This document shows positions 26,858 to 37,070 of a DNA stretch of 64,000 bases, one piece after another. The DNA lies in contig NC_014758.1 in assembly GCF_000183405.1 (NCBI RefSeq), forward strand, positions 682,001 to 746,000, given 5' to 3'. The translations under genes were made by a program, and so were the position numbers. The notes under the pieces are model-generated. The model ran no database searches. It was not told the origin of the DNA and saw only the letters and a list, made by a program, of their open reading frames with translations. Each line of letters starts with the position of its first letter. Within the stretch, counting starts at the first letter, position 1. The stretch comes from Calditerrivibrio nitroreducens DSM 19672. GTDB lineage: Bacteria; Chrysiogenota; Deferribacteres; Deferribacterales; Calditerrivibrionaceae.

Positions 26858-28213
26858 ATGTCTGGAAGAACAATTTTAGTAGATAATACATGCCAGATGA
26901 AAGGGAAAAATACTGACAAGGTTAATAAATGTGCTAAGCCAGAGCCTGGTGGTGCACTCGGTGGTTGTGCCTTTGACGGGGCACAAATTACACTTATACA
27001 GATTTCTGATGCCCTTCATATCGCACACTCTCCATCAACCTGTATTGGCTGCAGTTACAATAATAGAGGTACAAGATCAACAGTTGGTGCTTTATACAGA
27101 TACGGAATAACAACCGATTTAAATGAAATGGATATAATTATGGGGAGTGAGGAGAAGCTGATAAGAACGATAAAGGAATGTACAGATATTTTCAAACCTA
27201 AAGCTGTATTTGTGTATTCTACATGTATTGCTGATATGACTGGATTTGATTTAATGGATGTTGTTAAGAAAGCACAGGATATAGTTAAAATTCCTGTTAT
27301 CCCTGTAGATTCACCTGGATTTATCGGAAACAAAAATTATGGTAACAAAAAAGCCGGAGAAGCCTTGTTCAGGTACGTAATAGGTACAATGGAGCCGGAG
27401 TACACAACAGATACAGATATCTGCATAATTGCTGATTATAACATTGCCGGAGAGCTATGGAGAATATTACCTTATTTTGAAGAACTCGGAATAAGAGTTT
27501 TAAGCAAGATTACAGGGGATGCTACATATGAGGAAGTAGCTTATGCCCACAGAAGCAGGTGTAATATGGTTGTATGTAGCAGGGCACTCGTAACTCTTGC
27601 AAAATCACTGAAATTAAAATACGGCACAGAGTATTTTGAAGGTTCATTTTACGGTGTCAAAGAGACTTCCAATGCCCTCAGAAAGATTGGGGAGATTCTA
27701 AATATTGATCATCTTAAGGAAAAAATCGAATGCTTTGTACAAAAGAAAGAGAAAGAAGTAGAACAAGCACTAAAATTTTTCAAAAGATTTTTTAAAAATA
27801 AGAGGGTATTTATCTATTCCGGTGGGGTAAAAAGCTGGTCTATGGTTATGCAGCTTGAAGAACTGGGATTTGAAGTTATTGGTAGCGGGATAAGAAAATC
27901 TTCTACTGAAGATATAGAAAAATTAAAGAGGCATTTTGAAGGAAAACAAAAAATACTGATGGAAAAAGGTGATGGACAGTTATTGCTTGATATACTTGAG
28001 AAAAATAAAGCAGATCTGTTTATAGCTGGTAGTAGAAATTTATATGTGGCAATGAAAGGGCAGATCCCTTATCTGGATGTTAATCAGGAGAGAATTAAGG
28101 CATATGCGGGATATGAAGGGATGATTACACTTGCAGGTGATATATATCATACAATGAATTCAAAGGTATTTAAGACGGTTAAAAATAATCCATCATTTTT
28201 GAGGTTGATATGA
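26858..28213 (+). CDS. nifE: FeMo-cofactor scaffold protein NifE
   Basis: Alpha-like subunit of the NifEN complex, on which the NifB cofactor is matured to FeMo-co with Mo and homocitrate. The 451-aa protein is NifD-related: GGCAFDGAQITL, STCIGCSYNNRGTRS and YSTCIADMTGFDL carry the conserved cysteines, DSPGFIGNKNYGNKKAG the NifE signature. The FeMo-co-ligating His region of NifD is not conserved, as expected for a scaffold. First gene of the nifE-nifN-nifX-DUF269 operon; it overlaps nifN by 4 nt. Confidence 0.95.
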   Translation: MSGRTILVDNTCQMKGKNTDKVNKCAKPEPGGALGGCAFDGAQITLIQISDALHIAHSPSTCIGCSYNNRGTRSTVGALYRYGITTDLNEMDIIMGSEEKLIRTIKECTDIFKPKAVFVYSTCIADMTGFDLMDVVKKAQDIVKIPVIPVDSPGFIGNKNYGNKKAGEALFRYVIGTMEPEYTTDTDICIIADYNIAGELWRILPYFEELGIRVLSKITGDATYEEVAYAHRSRCNMVVCSRALVTLAKSLKLKYGTEYFEGSFYGVKETSNALRKIGEILNIDHLKEKIECFVQKKEKEVEQALKFFKRFFKNKRVFIYSGGVKSWSMVMQLEELGFEVIGSGIRKSSTEDIEKLKRHFEGKQKILMEKGDGQLLLDILEKNKADLFIAGSRNLYVAMKGQIPYLDVNQERIKAYAGYEGMITLAGDIYHTMNSKVFKTVKNNPSFLRLI

Positions 28214-29520
28214 AAAGCTATCAAATAAACCCTTTGAAAAAAAGTGCTGTGCTTGGTGCAACTCTTGCTACTCTTGGTTTTAAAAACACCATACCTGTAC
28301 ATCACGGTTCGCAGGGGTGCACTGCATTTATAAAAAATATTATGACCCAACATTTCAGAGAGATAATACCTATGCAAACCACGGCAATATATAACATTGC
28401 ACTGGTATTAGGGGACTATAACGAACTGGTAAAGGGACTTTCAAATGTAATTGAGAAAAACAGGCCTGAAGTAATCGGGTTAATTACTACAGGGATACCT
28501 CAGGTCAGAGGTGATGATTTAACATACATGGTAAAAGAGTTTTACAGAAAATACCCAACCATCAAAACCGAGATAATTCCTATAGCTGTTTCAGACTTTA
28601 ATGGGGATGCTGAGACAGGTTTTTCGGATGCAATTTGTGCATTTATGGATAGGATAGATTTTTACAAAAGTTCTGACGATAAAGATCTGTTGATTTTAAC
28701 TAATTTTTCCATGACGTGCGGAGATATAGACGAAATAAGATATATTGTGGAATCTTTTGGTTTAAATCCTGTTTTTTTCCCGGATATTTCAGAATCACTT
28801 GGTGGGTCATTTAATCATTATTACAAAATTACACCCGGCGGATTGGAATATAAGACCAGACTAAAAAAACCTCTCTTTGCCATTGGAATAGGTAAATCCA
28901 CAGAAAAGGGATTGAATCTTTTGAAAGATAAGGGGGTCGAAATAAAACTTTTTCCTTCACTATTAGGCTTAAAGGAGACAGATGATTTTATTGATTTTTT
29001 AAGTAAGTGTTCTAATAAAACACCCCCAAAGAGCATTATAAAAATCAGAGGACAGCTTATAGATACAATGCTTGATTCACATTTTTATTTTAACAACAAA
29101 AAAATAGCACTTGCTGTTGAACCGGATCTGGCAAAAGGACTTTACGGTTTTCTATATGAGGAACTCGGGATAGAAATCTCAGCTTTAACTACTACATATA
29201 TTAGAGATGACTTAAAAGAAATAGATGTTGTAAAGTCCGGTGATTTGTTTGAGCTGGAACAATATATGAAAAATACAGATCTTTTGATGACCAATTCAAA
29301 TGGGACATTATTAAGTGATAAATATTGTATACCTCTTGTCAGAATAGGATTTCCAGTAAAAGATGAAATAGGTTATCCGTTAAAAGTCTTTTCGGGCTAT
29401 AAGGGGAGTTTGAGATTATTAACAGAAATTGCAAATATTTTTTTGCACCATGAAGAGGAAAAAAGCTATCAATATAAAAAATTTAAGGGGGTAAAATACT
29501 ATGAAAATAGGGTTTTGTAG
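28210..29520 (+). CDS. nifN: FeMo-cofactor scaffold protein NifN
   Basis: Beta-like partner of NifE. The 436-aa protein contains NPLKKSAVLGATLATLGF, the VHHGSQGCTAF motif of the NifK/NifN branch, TTGIPQVRGDDL and the C-terminal RIGFPVKDEIGYPLKVFSGYKGS. The ATG overlaps the nifE stop (ATGA, 28210-28213), which indicates coupled translation for the heterotetramer. It is not fused to NifB or NifX. Confidence 0.94.
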   Translation: MKSYQINPLKKSAVLGATLATLGFKNTIPVHHGSQGCTAFIKNIMTQHFREIIPMQTTAIYNIALVLGDYNELVKGLSNVIEKNRPEVIGLITTGIPQVRGDDLTYMVKEFYRKYPTIKTEIIPIAVSDFNGDAETGFSDAICAFMDRIDFYKSSDDKDLLILTNFSMTCGDIDEIRYIVESFGLNPVFFPDISESLGGSFNHYYKITPGGLEYKTRLKKPLFAIGIGKSTEKGLNLLKDKGVEIKLFPSLLGLKETDDFIDFLSKCSNKTPPKSIIKIRGQLIDTMLDSHFYFNNKKIALAVEPDLAKGLYGFLYEELGIEISALTTTYIRDDLKEIDVVKSGDLFELEQYMKNTDLLMTNSNGTLLSDKYCIPLVRIGFPVKDEIGYPLKVFSGYKGSLRLLTEIANIFLHHEEEKSYQYKKFKGVKYYENRVL

Positions 29521-29878
29521 TATCGACGGAATAAAAATTAACGAGCACTTTGGCAAGGCAGAAAAAATATTTGTCTATGATGTTAATCTTCATAGTGCAG
29601 TTTTTTTAGAGGAAAGAAAGGTTGAAAAAGCAGATCCAAATAATGAACATCTTGACTCAATTGATGGAAAAATCGAGAAAATAAAGGACTGCAAAATAAT
29701 ATATTTCACACAGATTGGTGGACCTGCAGCAGCAAAGGTGATAAAAAATAATATTTTCCCGGTAAATGTGAGAGACGGCTTTCCCATTGAGGAAGCTATC
29801 GGTATGTTACAAAAAAGTTTTGAAAACCCACCGTTGTGGATAAAAAAAATTTTGAGAGAAGAAAATGAAGTTAAGTGA
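29501..29878 (+). CDS. nifX: NifX-type FeMo-cofactor carrier protein
   Basis: A 125-aa single-domain protein of the NifX/NafY/Mo-Fe cofactor binding family (Nitro_FeMo-Co). NifX binds the NifB cofactor and its intermediates during transfer to NifEN. Seen: the N-terminal IDGIKINEHFGKAEKIFVYD, the loop KIIYFTQIGGPAAAKVI and a C-terminal helix. It overlaps nifN by 20 nt and the next gene by 14 nt. Confidence 0.92.
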   Translation: MKIGFCSIDGIKINEHFGKAEKIFVYDVNLHSAVFLEERKVEKADPNNEHLDSIDGKIEKIKDCKIIYFTQIGGPAAAKVIKNNIFPVNVRDGFPIEEAIGMLQKSFENPPLWIKKILREENEVK

Positions 29879-30272
29879 GTCTATTTTAAACAAAATTAAA
29901 GCAATGGACACTTTTGGTACTTACAAAAGGTTAAGTGATGGGGAAATTTTAATGAGATATTTTCGTAAAAAAAGCGTAAGTATAGAGGAAAGTCTTGGTG
30001 ATATAAGCGAAGAGGGTATATTTAAAATAAGACTTTTTTATGAATCTGTTGCTTATTTTTTAGAGAAAAATATCGGGATTGAGATTAATATATGTGCAGA
30101 TATCTCCAGGGAGGGTTTTGGTAAAATCGTTATATATTCTGGCGATAAGATAATAAATATTTTTCATCTCAGGAACTTGCATCGATTTGGATTCAACAGT
30201 ATAGATGAGATAGATAGTTACGGAGATGAAATTTTATTCAAATTAAAAGATATTTACCCTGAGATTGCATAA
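29865..30272 (+). CDS. NifX-associated nitrogen fixation protein (DUF269)
   Basis: A 135-aa protein of the family found next to nifX in nearly all Mo-nitrogenase clusters. Matches to the family pattern: MDTFGTYKRLSDGEIL near the start, SREGFGKIVIYSGDKI and HLRNLHRFGFNSIDEI. The biochemical function is not established; a role in cofactor handling is supposed from gene order. Its last 30 nt overlap tail-to-tail with draG on the other strand. Confidence 0.9.
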   Translation: MKLSESILNKIKAMDTFGTYKRLSDGEILMRYFRKKSVSIEESLGDISEEGIFKIRLFYESVAYFLEKNIGIEINICADISREGFGKIVIYSGDKIINIFHLRNLHRFGFNSIDEIDSYGDEILFKLKDIYPEIA

Positions 30273-31127
30273 ACTAACGGTTAATTCCATGATTTCTTTA
30301 TACACATTTTTATCCAGTTTATTGATCCATTTTTTAGGGATGGAATTTAGTTCATAAGTTGCACCGCACAAAGCTCCAACAAGGGCACCTATTGTGTCGG
30401 AGTCACCACCATTATTAACAGTTTCGATCATTGTATCCTTAAACGAAACCCCTTCAAAATAGAAATGCATTATGGCTTTGTAAGTATCTACGATATAACC
30501 TGAATTTTCACCTTTATATCTTGAAAAGGAGAAAATTTTGTGCTCATTTATAAATTTTGAAACTTTTTCAAGTGCTTGAATTTTGCTTCCTCCTGTTAGT
30601 AAAATATTTAATGTCTCACAATAGTTTATAACCGCAAGATCGCTTAATTTATTATTATGGGTTATATGGGCCTGTTTTAATGCAATTTCTTTAAGAACAT
30701 CAACATCTCCTTTTGCGTATATACATACCGGAACAGATCTCATAAGTGCACCATTGCCGGCACTACTTTCGTCATAATCAGCTTCATATTTTGATTTTTT
30801 CATATAATTTATTAGTGAAAATCTTATTGTATTACCTATATCCACAGGTTTTGATTGCATCCATTTAAGAAAATAGTCAGCTACAATTTTTTGGGAAAAG
30901 CTTTTATTATCAACAATACTACGGGCAAGAGCAATGCTCATTTCCGTATCATCTGTTACTTTTCCTGGCTTCAGATGGAGCCAGCCACCACCAACAATGG
31001 ATTTTAGTTTTCCATATTTAACTTCTATCTCTTTTTTCGTCATAAATTCTGTTGTAGCTCCAAATGCATCCCCAATAGCAAAACCAAGAAATGCTGCAAT
31101 CGATTTTTTTATAAAGCTGCTTTCCAT
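30243..31127 (-). CDS. draG: ADP-ribosyl-dinitrogenase reductase hydrolase DraG
   Basis: Removes ADP-ribose from the arginine of NifH and so reactivates nitrogenase. From the chosen ATG 31127 (MESSFIKKSIAAFLGF) the protein has 294 aa; ATG 31169 would overlap draT and add an unrelated extension. Conserved di-metal residues are seen in LGFAIGDAFGATTEFM, KVTDDTEMSIALA and NNGGDSDTIGALVGALCGA. GAGGG lies 10 nt upstream. In most bacteria draG follows draT in one operon; here the two genes are divergent. The 3' end runs 30 nt into the DUF269 gene. Confidence 0.92.
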   Translation of the reverse strand: MESSFIKKSIAAFLGFAIGDAFGATTEFMTKKEIEVKYGKLKSIVGGGWLHLKPGKVTDDTEMSIALARSIVDNKSFSQKIVADYFLKWMQSKPVDIGNTIRFSLINYMKKSKYEADYDESSAGNGALMRSVPVCIYAKGDVDVLKEIALKQAHITHNNKLSDLAVINYCETLNILLTGGSKIQALEKVSKFINEHKIFSFSRYKGENSGYIVDTYKAIMHFYFEGVSFKDTMIETVNNGGDSDTIGALVGALCGATYELNSIPKKWINKLDKNVYKEIMELTVSLCNLRVNIF

Positions 31128-31156
31128 TTGACTTTTACCCTCTGTTATGTTAAATT
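31128..31156 (+). promoter_or_regulatory. draT promoter abutting the start codon
   Basis: TTGACT (31128-31133), 17-bp spacer, TAAATT (31151-31156); ATG is at 31162. The 5-nt distance and the lack of a ribosome binding site predict a leaderless draT mRNA. No sigma-54 motif or TGT-N10-ACA is seen here, so draT would be outside direct NifA control. Confidence 0.48.
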
Positions 31157-31161
31157 GAATT

Positions 31162-31950
31162 ATGATCAAGCAAATTTATTGCCATAAGATAAATAAGGCA
31201 AATTTGCCCCCTTATCTGTTAATTGATGAGGGTTATAACAATTCAGGCAATGGTTTAACTTTATTAATAGATGGGGTAATCGAATATCATCCGGATCTCT
31301 TTGAAAGGATTACTGGTTGCGGTGATCCTGTAGAAGCCTCTGAAATATTTCTAAATTATATGAATGAATTATTTCATTTGAAAGAGAAAGTAAATGGTAA
31401 ATATGTAAATAGTTACCTGAAAGTTTTGAGGGGCTGGTTATTTAACTCAAACGGCAAGGAAGGTGCTGTTATTAAAGGCTGGGTTGAGTCAAGGTTTGGA
31501 ATTATTCCCAACTTTCATAAACAGAAAATTAATTCTGTTAATGATGATGCATATTATAATTATTTGATGGAAAGAATGGGTTCAAACTCCAGTAAAAATC
31601 TCATAGAACATCAGTTTGACCTGCTTTATACGTATAATCAATGTGCAATAAAAACCTTTTTTAAGGATTCAAAAACGCTGATAAAAGTTTATAAAGGTGT
31701 TAACAGTCTGGAAGAATTTTTTATAAAGTCTGAAGAAAAAGACAGAAAGATTATGATGCTTAACAATGTCACATCATTTACTACTAATAGAGAGATTGCA
31801 TGTACATTTGGTGATTACATTATTGAAACAGAAGTCCATTATACAAAAATAATCTTTATTCCTGAGCTTTTTCCATTGATAAAATTTTTTGGTGAGTCGG
31901 AGATTATCGCAATTGGAGGTTTTTACAATACCAGAGTATGCTATATATAA
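31162..31950 (+). CDS. draT: NAD+-dinitrogen-reductase ADP-ribosyltransferase DraT
   Basis: Transfers ADP-ribose from NAD+ to one arginine of NifH in response to ammonium or energy loss, switching nitrogenase off. The 262-aa protein has the family signatures NKANLPPYLLIDEGYNN, LRGWLFNSNGKEGAVIKGWV, ESRFGIIPNFH and the Ser-Thr/Glu-type region NNVTSFTTNREIA, plus FGESEIIAIGGFYN near the C terminus. The target arginine is present in NifH (Arg102). No PII protein, the usual partner, is encoded in the window. Confidence 0.93.
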   Translation: MIKQIYCHKINKANLPPYLLIDEGYNNSGNGLTLLIDGVIEYHPDLFERITGCGDPVEASEIFLNYMNELFHLKEKVNGKYVNSYLKVLRGWLFNSNGKEGAVIKGWVESRFGIIPNFHKQKINSVNDDAYYNYLMERMGSNSSKNLIEHQFDLLYTYNQCAIKTFFKDSKTLIKVYKGVNSLEEFFIKSEEKDRKIMMLNNVTSFTTNREIACTFGDYIIETEVHYTKIIFIPELFPLIKFFGESEIIAIGGFYNTRVCYI

Positions 31951-32015
31951 GTTAATTATTTATTTAATCCTTTCTTTTCAGTATATCTTTATTCGTTAAG
32001 AATAAATAGCATTCA

Positions 32016-32040
32016 TGTAATGATTGTTACAAAGGTAACA
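32016..32040. promoter_or_regulatory. Two overlapping NifA-type sites upstream of nifH
   Basis: TGTAATGATTGTTACA (32016-32031) and TGTTACAAAGGTAACA (32025-32040) both fit TGT-N10-ACA and share 7 bp; the offset is 9 bp. Centres are 92.5 and 83.5 bp before the -24 element, the usual distance for NifA. The second has perfect 6-bp arms. Confidence 0.78.
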
Positions 32041-32090
32041 TTTTAATTGTATGCAAATAAACAAAAAAATAGACCTGATTTTTTAACTAA

Positions 32091-33035
<945 letters not shown>

Positions 33036-33048
33036 AAAGGAGTATTAT

Positions 33049-34494
33049 ATGTCAGAGAAAAAAACTGTTTATAAAGATTTCATAGAGGATACTCTTAAAG
33101 AGTATCCCGAAAAGAGTAAAAAAGAAAGGGCGAAACATTTTGCGATTAATGAGCCGGAGGATACTTCTTGCTCTGTTAAGTCCAACAAGAAGAGTTTACC
33201 CGGCGTAATGACAATCAGAGGATGCGCTTATGCCGGTTCCAAAGGGGTTGTATGGGGGCCGGTAAAAGATGTTGTACATATCAGCCACGGACCTGTGGGA
33301 TGTGGTCAGTACTCCTGGGGTACAAGAAGAAACTATTATAATGGGATTACAGGTATAAACTCTTTCGGTGTGATGCAAATAACATCAGATTTTCAGGAAA
33401 AAGACATTGTTTTTGGTGGTGATAAAAAACTATCAAAAATTATAGATGAGCTGGAGGAAATGTTCCCTTTAAGTAAAGGTATTTCAATTCAGTCTGAATG
33501 TCCAATCGGATTGATAGGGGATGATATTGAGGCAGTTGCAAGAAAAAAGAGTGCCGAGATAAAAAAACCTATAATACCGGTGAGATGTGAAGGTTTTAGA
33601 GGTGTAAGTCAGTCTCTTGGCCATCATATTGCAAACGATGCATTAAGAGATTGGGTTTATGAAAGGGATGTTAAAGGTGCTGATGTTGAAGATAACAAAT
33701 ATAACGTGGCACTTATGGGTGACTACAATATAGGTGGGGATGCATGGAGTTCCAGAAAAATACTTGAAGATATGGGCTTGAAAGTAATTTCCCAGTCCAC
33801 AGGCGACAGTACTTTAAGTGAGCTTGCAAATATCAAAAAGGCAAAATTGGTATTGCTCCATTGTTACAGGTCTATGAACTATATAGCAAGGTATCTCGAG
33901 GAGAAATTTCAGGTACCATGGCTTGAGTTTAATTTTTTTGGGCCTACTCAAATTTTTAAAAGTATGCGTAAGATTGCAGAGCAGTTTGATGAAAAAATAA
34001 AAGAGAGAACAGAGTACCTGATCAATGAAGTATATGGACCTCAGCTACAGAAAATAACGGATAAATATTTCCCAAAAATTAAAGGGAGAAAGGTTGTCCT
34101 CTATGTTGGGGGATTAAGACCAAGACATATTATCCCGGCCTTTCAGGATCTTGGTGCTGAGGTTATTATGACAGGGTATGAGTTTGCACACAATGATGAT
34201 TACCAGAGAACACTTGAATACCTGAATGATACAACGATAATTGTGGATGATATGACGGAATATGAGCTTGAAAAAACAATCAAAAAACTTAAGCCAGACC
34301 TGTTTGGCTCGGGGATTAAAGAAAAATATCAGGTACAAAAATCAGGAGTACCATTCAGACAGATGCATTCATGGGATTATTCCGGTCCATATCATGGTAT
34401 TGATGGATATGAGATTTTTGCAAGAGATGTAGATATGGCTATTAACGGCTATATCTGGAAAAAAATTACTCCTCCATGGGAGAAAGGAGCTTAA
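33049..34494 (+). CDS. nifD: Nitrogenase MoFe protein alpha chain NifD
   Basis: Catalytic subunit carrying FeMo-co. The 481-aa protein has P-cluster ligands Cys59 (RGCAYAG), Cys85 ([10 protein letters not shown]) and Cys151 ([11 protein letters not shown]), FeMo-co ligands Cys272 ([10 protein letters not shown]) and His440 ([14 protein letters not shown]), and the [11 protein letters not shown] segment with the substrate-gating Gln and His. These are the residues of a Mo-dependent enzyme; VnfD/AnfD-type features such as an adjacent delta-subunit gene are absent. AAAGGAG precedes the ATG; nifK follows after 1 nt. Confidence 0.98.
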   Translation: MSEKKTVYKDFIEDTLKEYPEKSKKERAKHFAINEPEDTSCSVKSNKKSLPGVMTIRGCAYAGSKGVVWGPVKDVVHISHGPVGCGQYSWGTRRNYYNGITGINSFGVMQITSDFQEKDIVFGGDKKLSKIIDELEEMFPLSKGISIQSECPIGLIGDDIEAVARKKSAEIKKPIIPVRCEGFRGVSQSLGHHIANDALRDWVYERDVKGADVEDNKYNVALMGDYNIGGDAWSSRKILEDMGLKVISQSTGDSTLSELANIKKAKLVLLHCYRSMNYIARYLEEKFQVPWLEFNFFGPTQIFKSMRKIAEQFDEKIKERTEYLINEVYGPQLQKITDKYFPKIKGRKVVLYVGGLRPRHIIPAFQDLGAEVIMTGYEFAHNDDYQRTLEYLNDTTIIVDDMTEYELEKTIKKLKPDLFGSGIKEKYQVQKSGVPFRQMHSWDYSGPYHGIDGYEIFARDVDMAINGYIWKKITPPWEKGA

Positions 34495-34495
34495 A

Positions 34496-36007
34496 ATGAA
34501 AGGTTGTGAAGGTATTTGCAATATAACAATGTTTAATGAAGAAAGTTATAAGATTCTTTTCAATAATAAGAAAAATTATGAAGATGGACATGATGATGAA
34601 AAGGTAAAAAGTGTTTTAGAATACACAAAAACGAAAGAATATATGGAGAAAAATTTCAATAGGGAAGCTGTTGTTATAAACCCCCTGAAAGCCTGCCAGC
34701 CCCTTGGAGCATTCTATGCTGCTATAGGTTTTGAAAATACACTTCCATATCTTCATGGCTCCCAGGGCTGTGCGGCATATTTCCGCTCGCACTTTTCAAG
34801 ACATTTCAAAGAGCCGTTTCCAGCGGTATCAGATTCAATGACTGAAGATGCAGCGGTTTTCGGGGGACATAATAATATATATGAGGGGCTCAAAAATAGT
34901 TACACACTTTATAAGCCTGAAATCATAGGTATGTGCACATCTTGTATGGCTGAGGTAATAGGGGATGACATATCATCATTTGTAAATAATGCAAAGAAAC
35001 AGGGTGATATCCCTGAAGACGTGGATGTTGTAACTGCACATACACCGTCATTTGTAGGTTCCCATATTACAGGGTATGATAACATGCTTTACGAGTTTAT
35101 CAGATATTTTGGAGATGAACTTTCGCCAAAGCATGAAAAGATAAACGTATTTTTAGGTTTTGACACTTACTTAGGAAATTTTACGGAAATTAAAAGAATA
35201 TTTTCCCTATTTGGTGTGGAATGCACTATCATCTCTGACCCCTCTGAAATGCTAAATTCTCCTGCTGATGGAAATTATAAAATGTTTAGAGGGGGTACAA
35301 AAATAGAAGATCTGAAAAAAGCCCCTGGAGCAAAAGGATCAATATTTTTGCAAACTTATTCAATGTCAAAGACTATTCAGCACGTTAAAAATCAATGGGG
35401 ACAGGTGACAAGAGTAATAAATCCAATAGGACTCAAAGGTTTTGATGACCTTTTAGTGGCTATTTCTGAGCTTACAGGGAAGGAAATTCCGGAAGAATTA
35501 AAGGCTGAAAGAGGTAAGCTTGTGGACGCTATAACCGATTCATATTACCACGTTTATGGGAAAAGGTTTGCGGTTACAGGTGATCCTGACATTGCATATG
35601 GTCTTACAAGGTTTATCCTTGAGCTTGGTGGTGAGCCTGTTCATATCCTGGTTACTAACGCAAATAAGAAATTTACAAAAGAGATCAATAAACTTCTTGA
35701 AGAGTTTTCAAAAGAGGATTCATGTAAAGTTTATCCAGAAAAGGATATGTGGCATTTGAGATCATTAATGTTTGTTGAACCTGTAGATTATCTCATTGGT
35801 AATACATTTACAAAACTTGTGGCCAGAGATACAGATACGCCTCTTATAAGAATAGGTTTTCCAATTTTTGATAGACACCATTTACATAGATATCCTGTGA
35901 TTGGCTATCAAGGAGGAATAAACCTTTTAAACTGGATAGTTAATGGGATACTGGAAGATATAGACAATAAGACAAAAGATTCGCCCAATTTTGACATAGT
36001 AAGGTAA
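34496..36007 (+). CDS. nifK: Nitrogenase MoFe protein beta chain NifK
   Basis: Beta subunit, sharing the P-cluster with NifD. The 503-aa protein has ligands Cys67 (NPLKACQPLGAFYA), Cys92 (HGSQGCAAYFRSHFSRHFKEP region) and Cys150 (MCTSCMAEVIGDD). The C terminus RIGFPIFDRHHLHRYPVIGYQGG is typical. Extra N-terminal cysteines (residues 4 and 8) precede the usual start of homology. GAAAGGAGC overlaps the nifD end as ribosome binding site. It is followed by a hairpin and nifT. Confidence 0.98.
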   Translation: MKGCEGICNITMFNEESYKILFNNKKNYEDGHDDEKVKSVLEYTKTKEYMEKNFNREAVVINPLKACQPLGAFYAAIGFENTLPYLHGSQGCAAYFRSHFSRHFKEPFPAVSDSMTEDAAVFGGHNNIYEGLKNSYTLYKPEIIGMCTSCMAEVIGDDISSFVNNAKKQGDIPEDVDVVTAHTPSFVGSHITGYDNMLYEFIRYFGDELSPKHEKINVFLGFDTYLGNFTEIKRIFSLFGVECTIISDPSEMLNSPADGNYKMFRGGTKIEDLKKAPGAKGSIFLQTYSMSKTIQHVKNQWGQVTRVINPIGLKGFDDLLVAISELTGKEIPEELKAERGKLVDAITDSYYHVYGKRFAVTGDPDIAYGLTRFILELGGEPVHILVTNANKKFTKEINKLLEEFSKEDSCKVYPEKDMWHLRSLMFVEPVDYLIGNTFTKLVARDTDTPLIRIGFPIFDRHHLHRYPVIGYQGGINLLNWIVNGILEDIDNKTKDSPNFDIVR

Positions 36008-36008
36008 A

Positions 36009-36027
36009 ACGGGGGGCAATCCCCCGT
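36009..36027 (+). terminator. GC-rich hairpin between nifK and nifT
   Basis: ACGGGGG (36009-36015) and CCCCCGT (36021-36027) with a GCAAT loop, starting 2 nt after the nifK stop. It is not followed by a T run, so it is more likely an mRNA 3'-end stabiliser or partial attenuator lowering nifT expression than a full terminator. Confidence 0.6.
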
Positions 36028-36050
36028 TAATAATATCTGGAGAATTAGAT

Positions 36051-36251
36051 ATGAAGGTTATAGTTAATTTTAAAGAAGGTCAGTATAGTGTATATATTCC
36101 AAAAAAAGATATAGAAGCAAATATTATAAAGATCGAAAAGGATGGTGTGTTTGGCGGTAAATTATATCTTGAAAATGGGATGATACTCTATATTGAGCCT
36201 CAAAATGAAGATGTTGTTTTCCCAAAAACTTTTGATGCAAAAAAGCTGTAG
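36051..36251 (+). CDS. nifT: NifT/FixU family protein
   Basis: A 66-aa protein of the NifT/FixU family, normally encoded just after nifK; the function is unknown and it is often dispensable. Family features: start MKVIVNF, the SVYIPKKDIEANIIKIEKD block, FGGKLYLENGMILYIEP and the end FDAKKL. TGGAG lies before the ATG. It is convergent with modC with only 12 nt between, and no terminator is seen there. Confidence 0.9.
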   Translation: MKVIVNFKEGQYSVYIPKKDIEANIIKIEKDGVFGGKLYLENGMILYIEPQNEDVVFPKTFDAKKL

Positions 36252-36263
36252 CAGGTTTATATT

Positions 36264-37070
36264 TTATTTTTTTATGACAATCCTTGCAATAAATGTATTT
36301 TCGTCTACCTGCTCCAGATTGTCATGGGAGATGATGGTGTTTTCTAAAAAAAATTTTTTATTGTCGGCTGTAGCAATTAATTTAGAAGGTTCAAGATTAA
36401 AAGTTTCGGATGGTTTGCCATGACTTTTAATCTTTCCTTCTTCAATAATAATACATTTGTTACAAAGTTTAAAAATCTGTTTAACATCGTGAGATACAAT
36501 AAATGTTTTTAGTTTGAGTAGCCTATGTATATGTAATAATTCATCCTGAATTTTTTCGGCTATATTTTTATCAAGTGCGGTAAATGGTTCATCCATTATT
36601 AAAATCTTAGGATTTCTAATAATAGCTCTTACAATAGCTACTCTTTGTTTTTGACCTCCACTTAAACTATCCGGATATGAGTTTTTAAGGTCTTTCAAAT
36701 TTACCATATCCAGAAAGTAATCTATCATTTTTTCATCGTAATTTTTCCCAATAGCATATTTGATATTTTCTTTGACTGTCATATTTGGAAAAAGTGCATA
36801 ATCTTGAAAAACAAACCCTATGTTTCTCTTTTGTATGGGAATGTTGATATTACGATCACTGTCAAACCATACATCACCATTTACTGAAATAAACCCTTTG
36901 TCTGGTGTTGTAAACCCTGCAAGTATTCTTAATAGTGTTGTTTTTCCTGAACCACTTGGGCCATAAATAGCGGTAAAATCGGATACGTCGAGCTCCAGAT
37001 CAACATCAAGTGTAAAACTTCTCAGTTTTTGTTTATAATGCTTTGTTACGGAGATTTTTATCATTTTCAA
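36264..37070 (-). CDS. modC: Molybdate ABC transporter ATP-binding protein
   Basis: ATPase that drives molybdate uptake. The 268-aa protein has Walker A GPSGSGKTT (about residue 39), Q-loop VFQDYALFPNMTV, signature LSGGQKQRVAIVRA, Walker B ILIMDEPFTALD and switch VSHDVKQ. The C-terminal MOP/TOBE domain that senses intracellular molybdate in E. coli ModC is missing, since the protein ends about 40 residues after the ATPase core. It overlaps modB by 4 nt. Assigned to Mo and not to another oxyanion from the neighbouring ModA and the nif context. Confidence 0.9.
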   Translation of the reverse strand: MKMIKISVTKHYKQKLRSFTLDVDLELDVSDFTAIYGPSGSGKTTLLRILAGFTTPDKGFISVNGDVWFDSDRNINIPIQKRNIGFVFQDYALFPNMTVKENIKYAIGKNYDEKMIDYFLDMVNLKDLKNSYPDSLSGGQKQRVAIVRAIIRNPKILIMDEPFTALDKNIAEKIQDELLHIHRLLKLKTFIVSHDVKQIFKLCNKCIIIEEGKIKSHGKPSETFNLEPSKLIATADNKKFFLENTIISHDNLEQVDENTFIARIVIKK

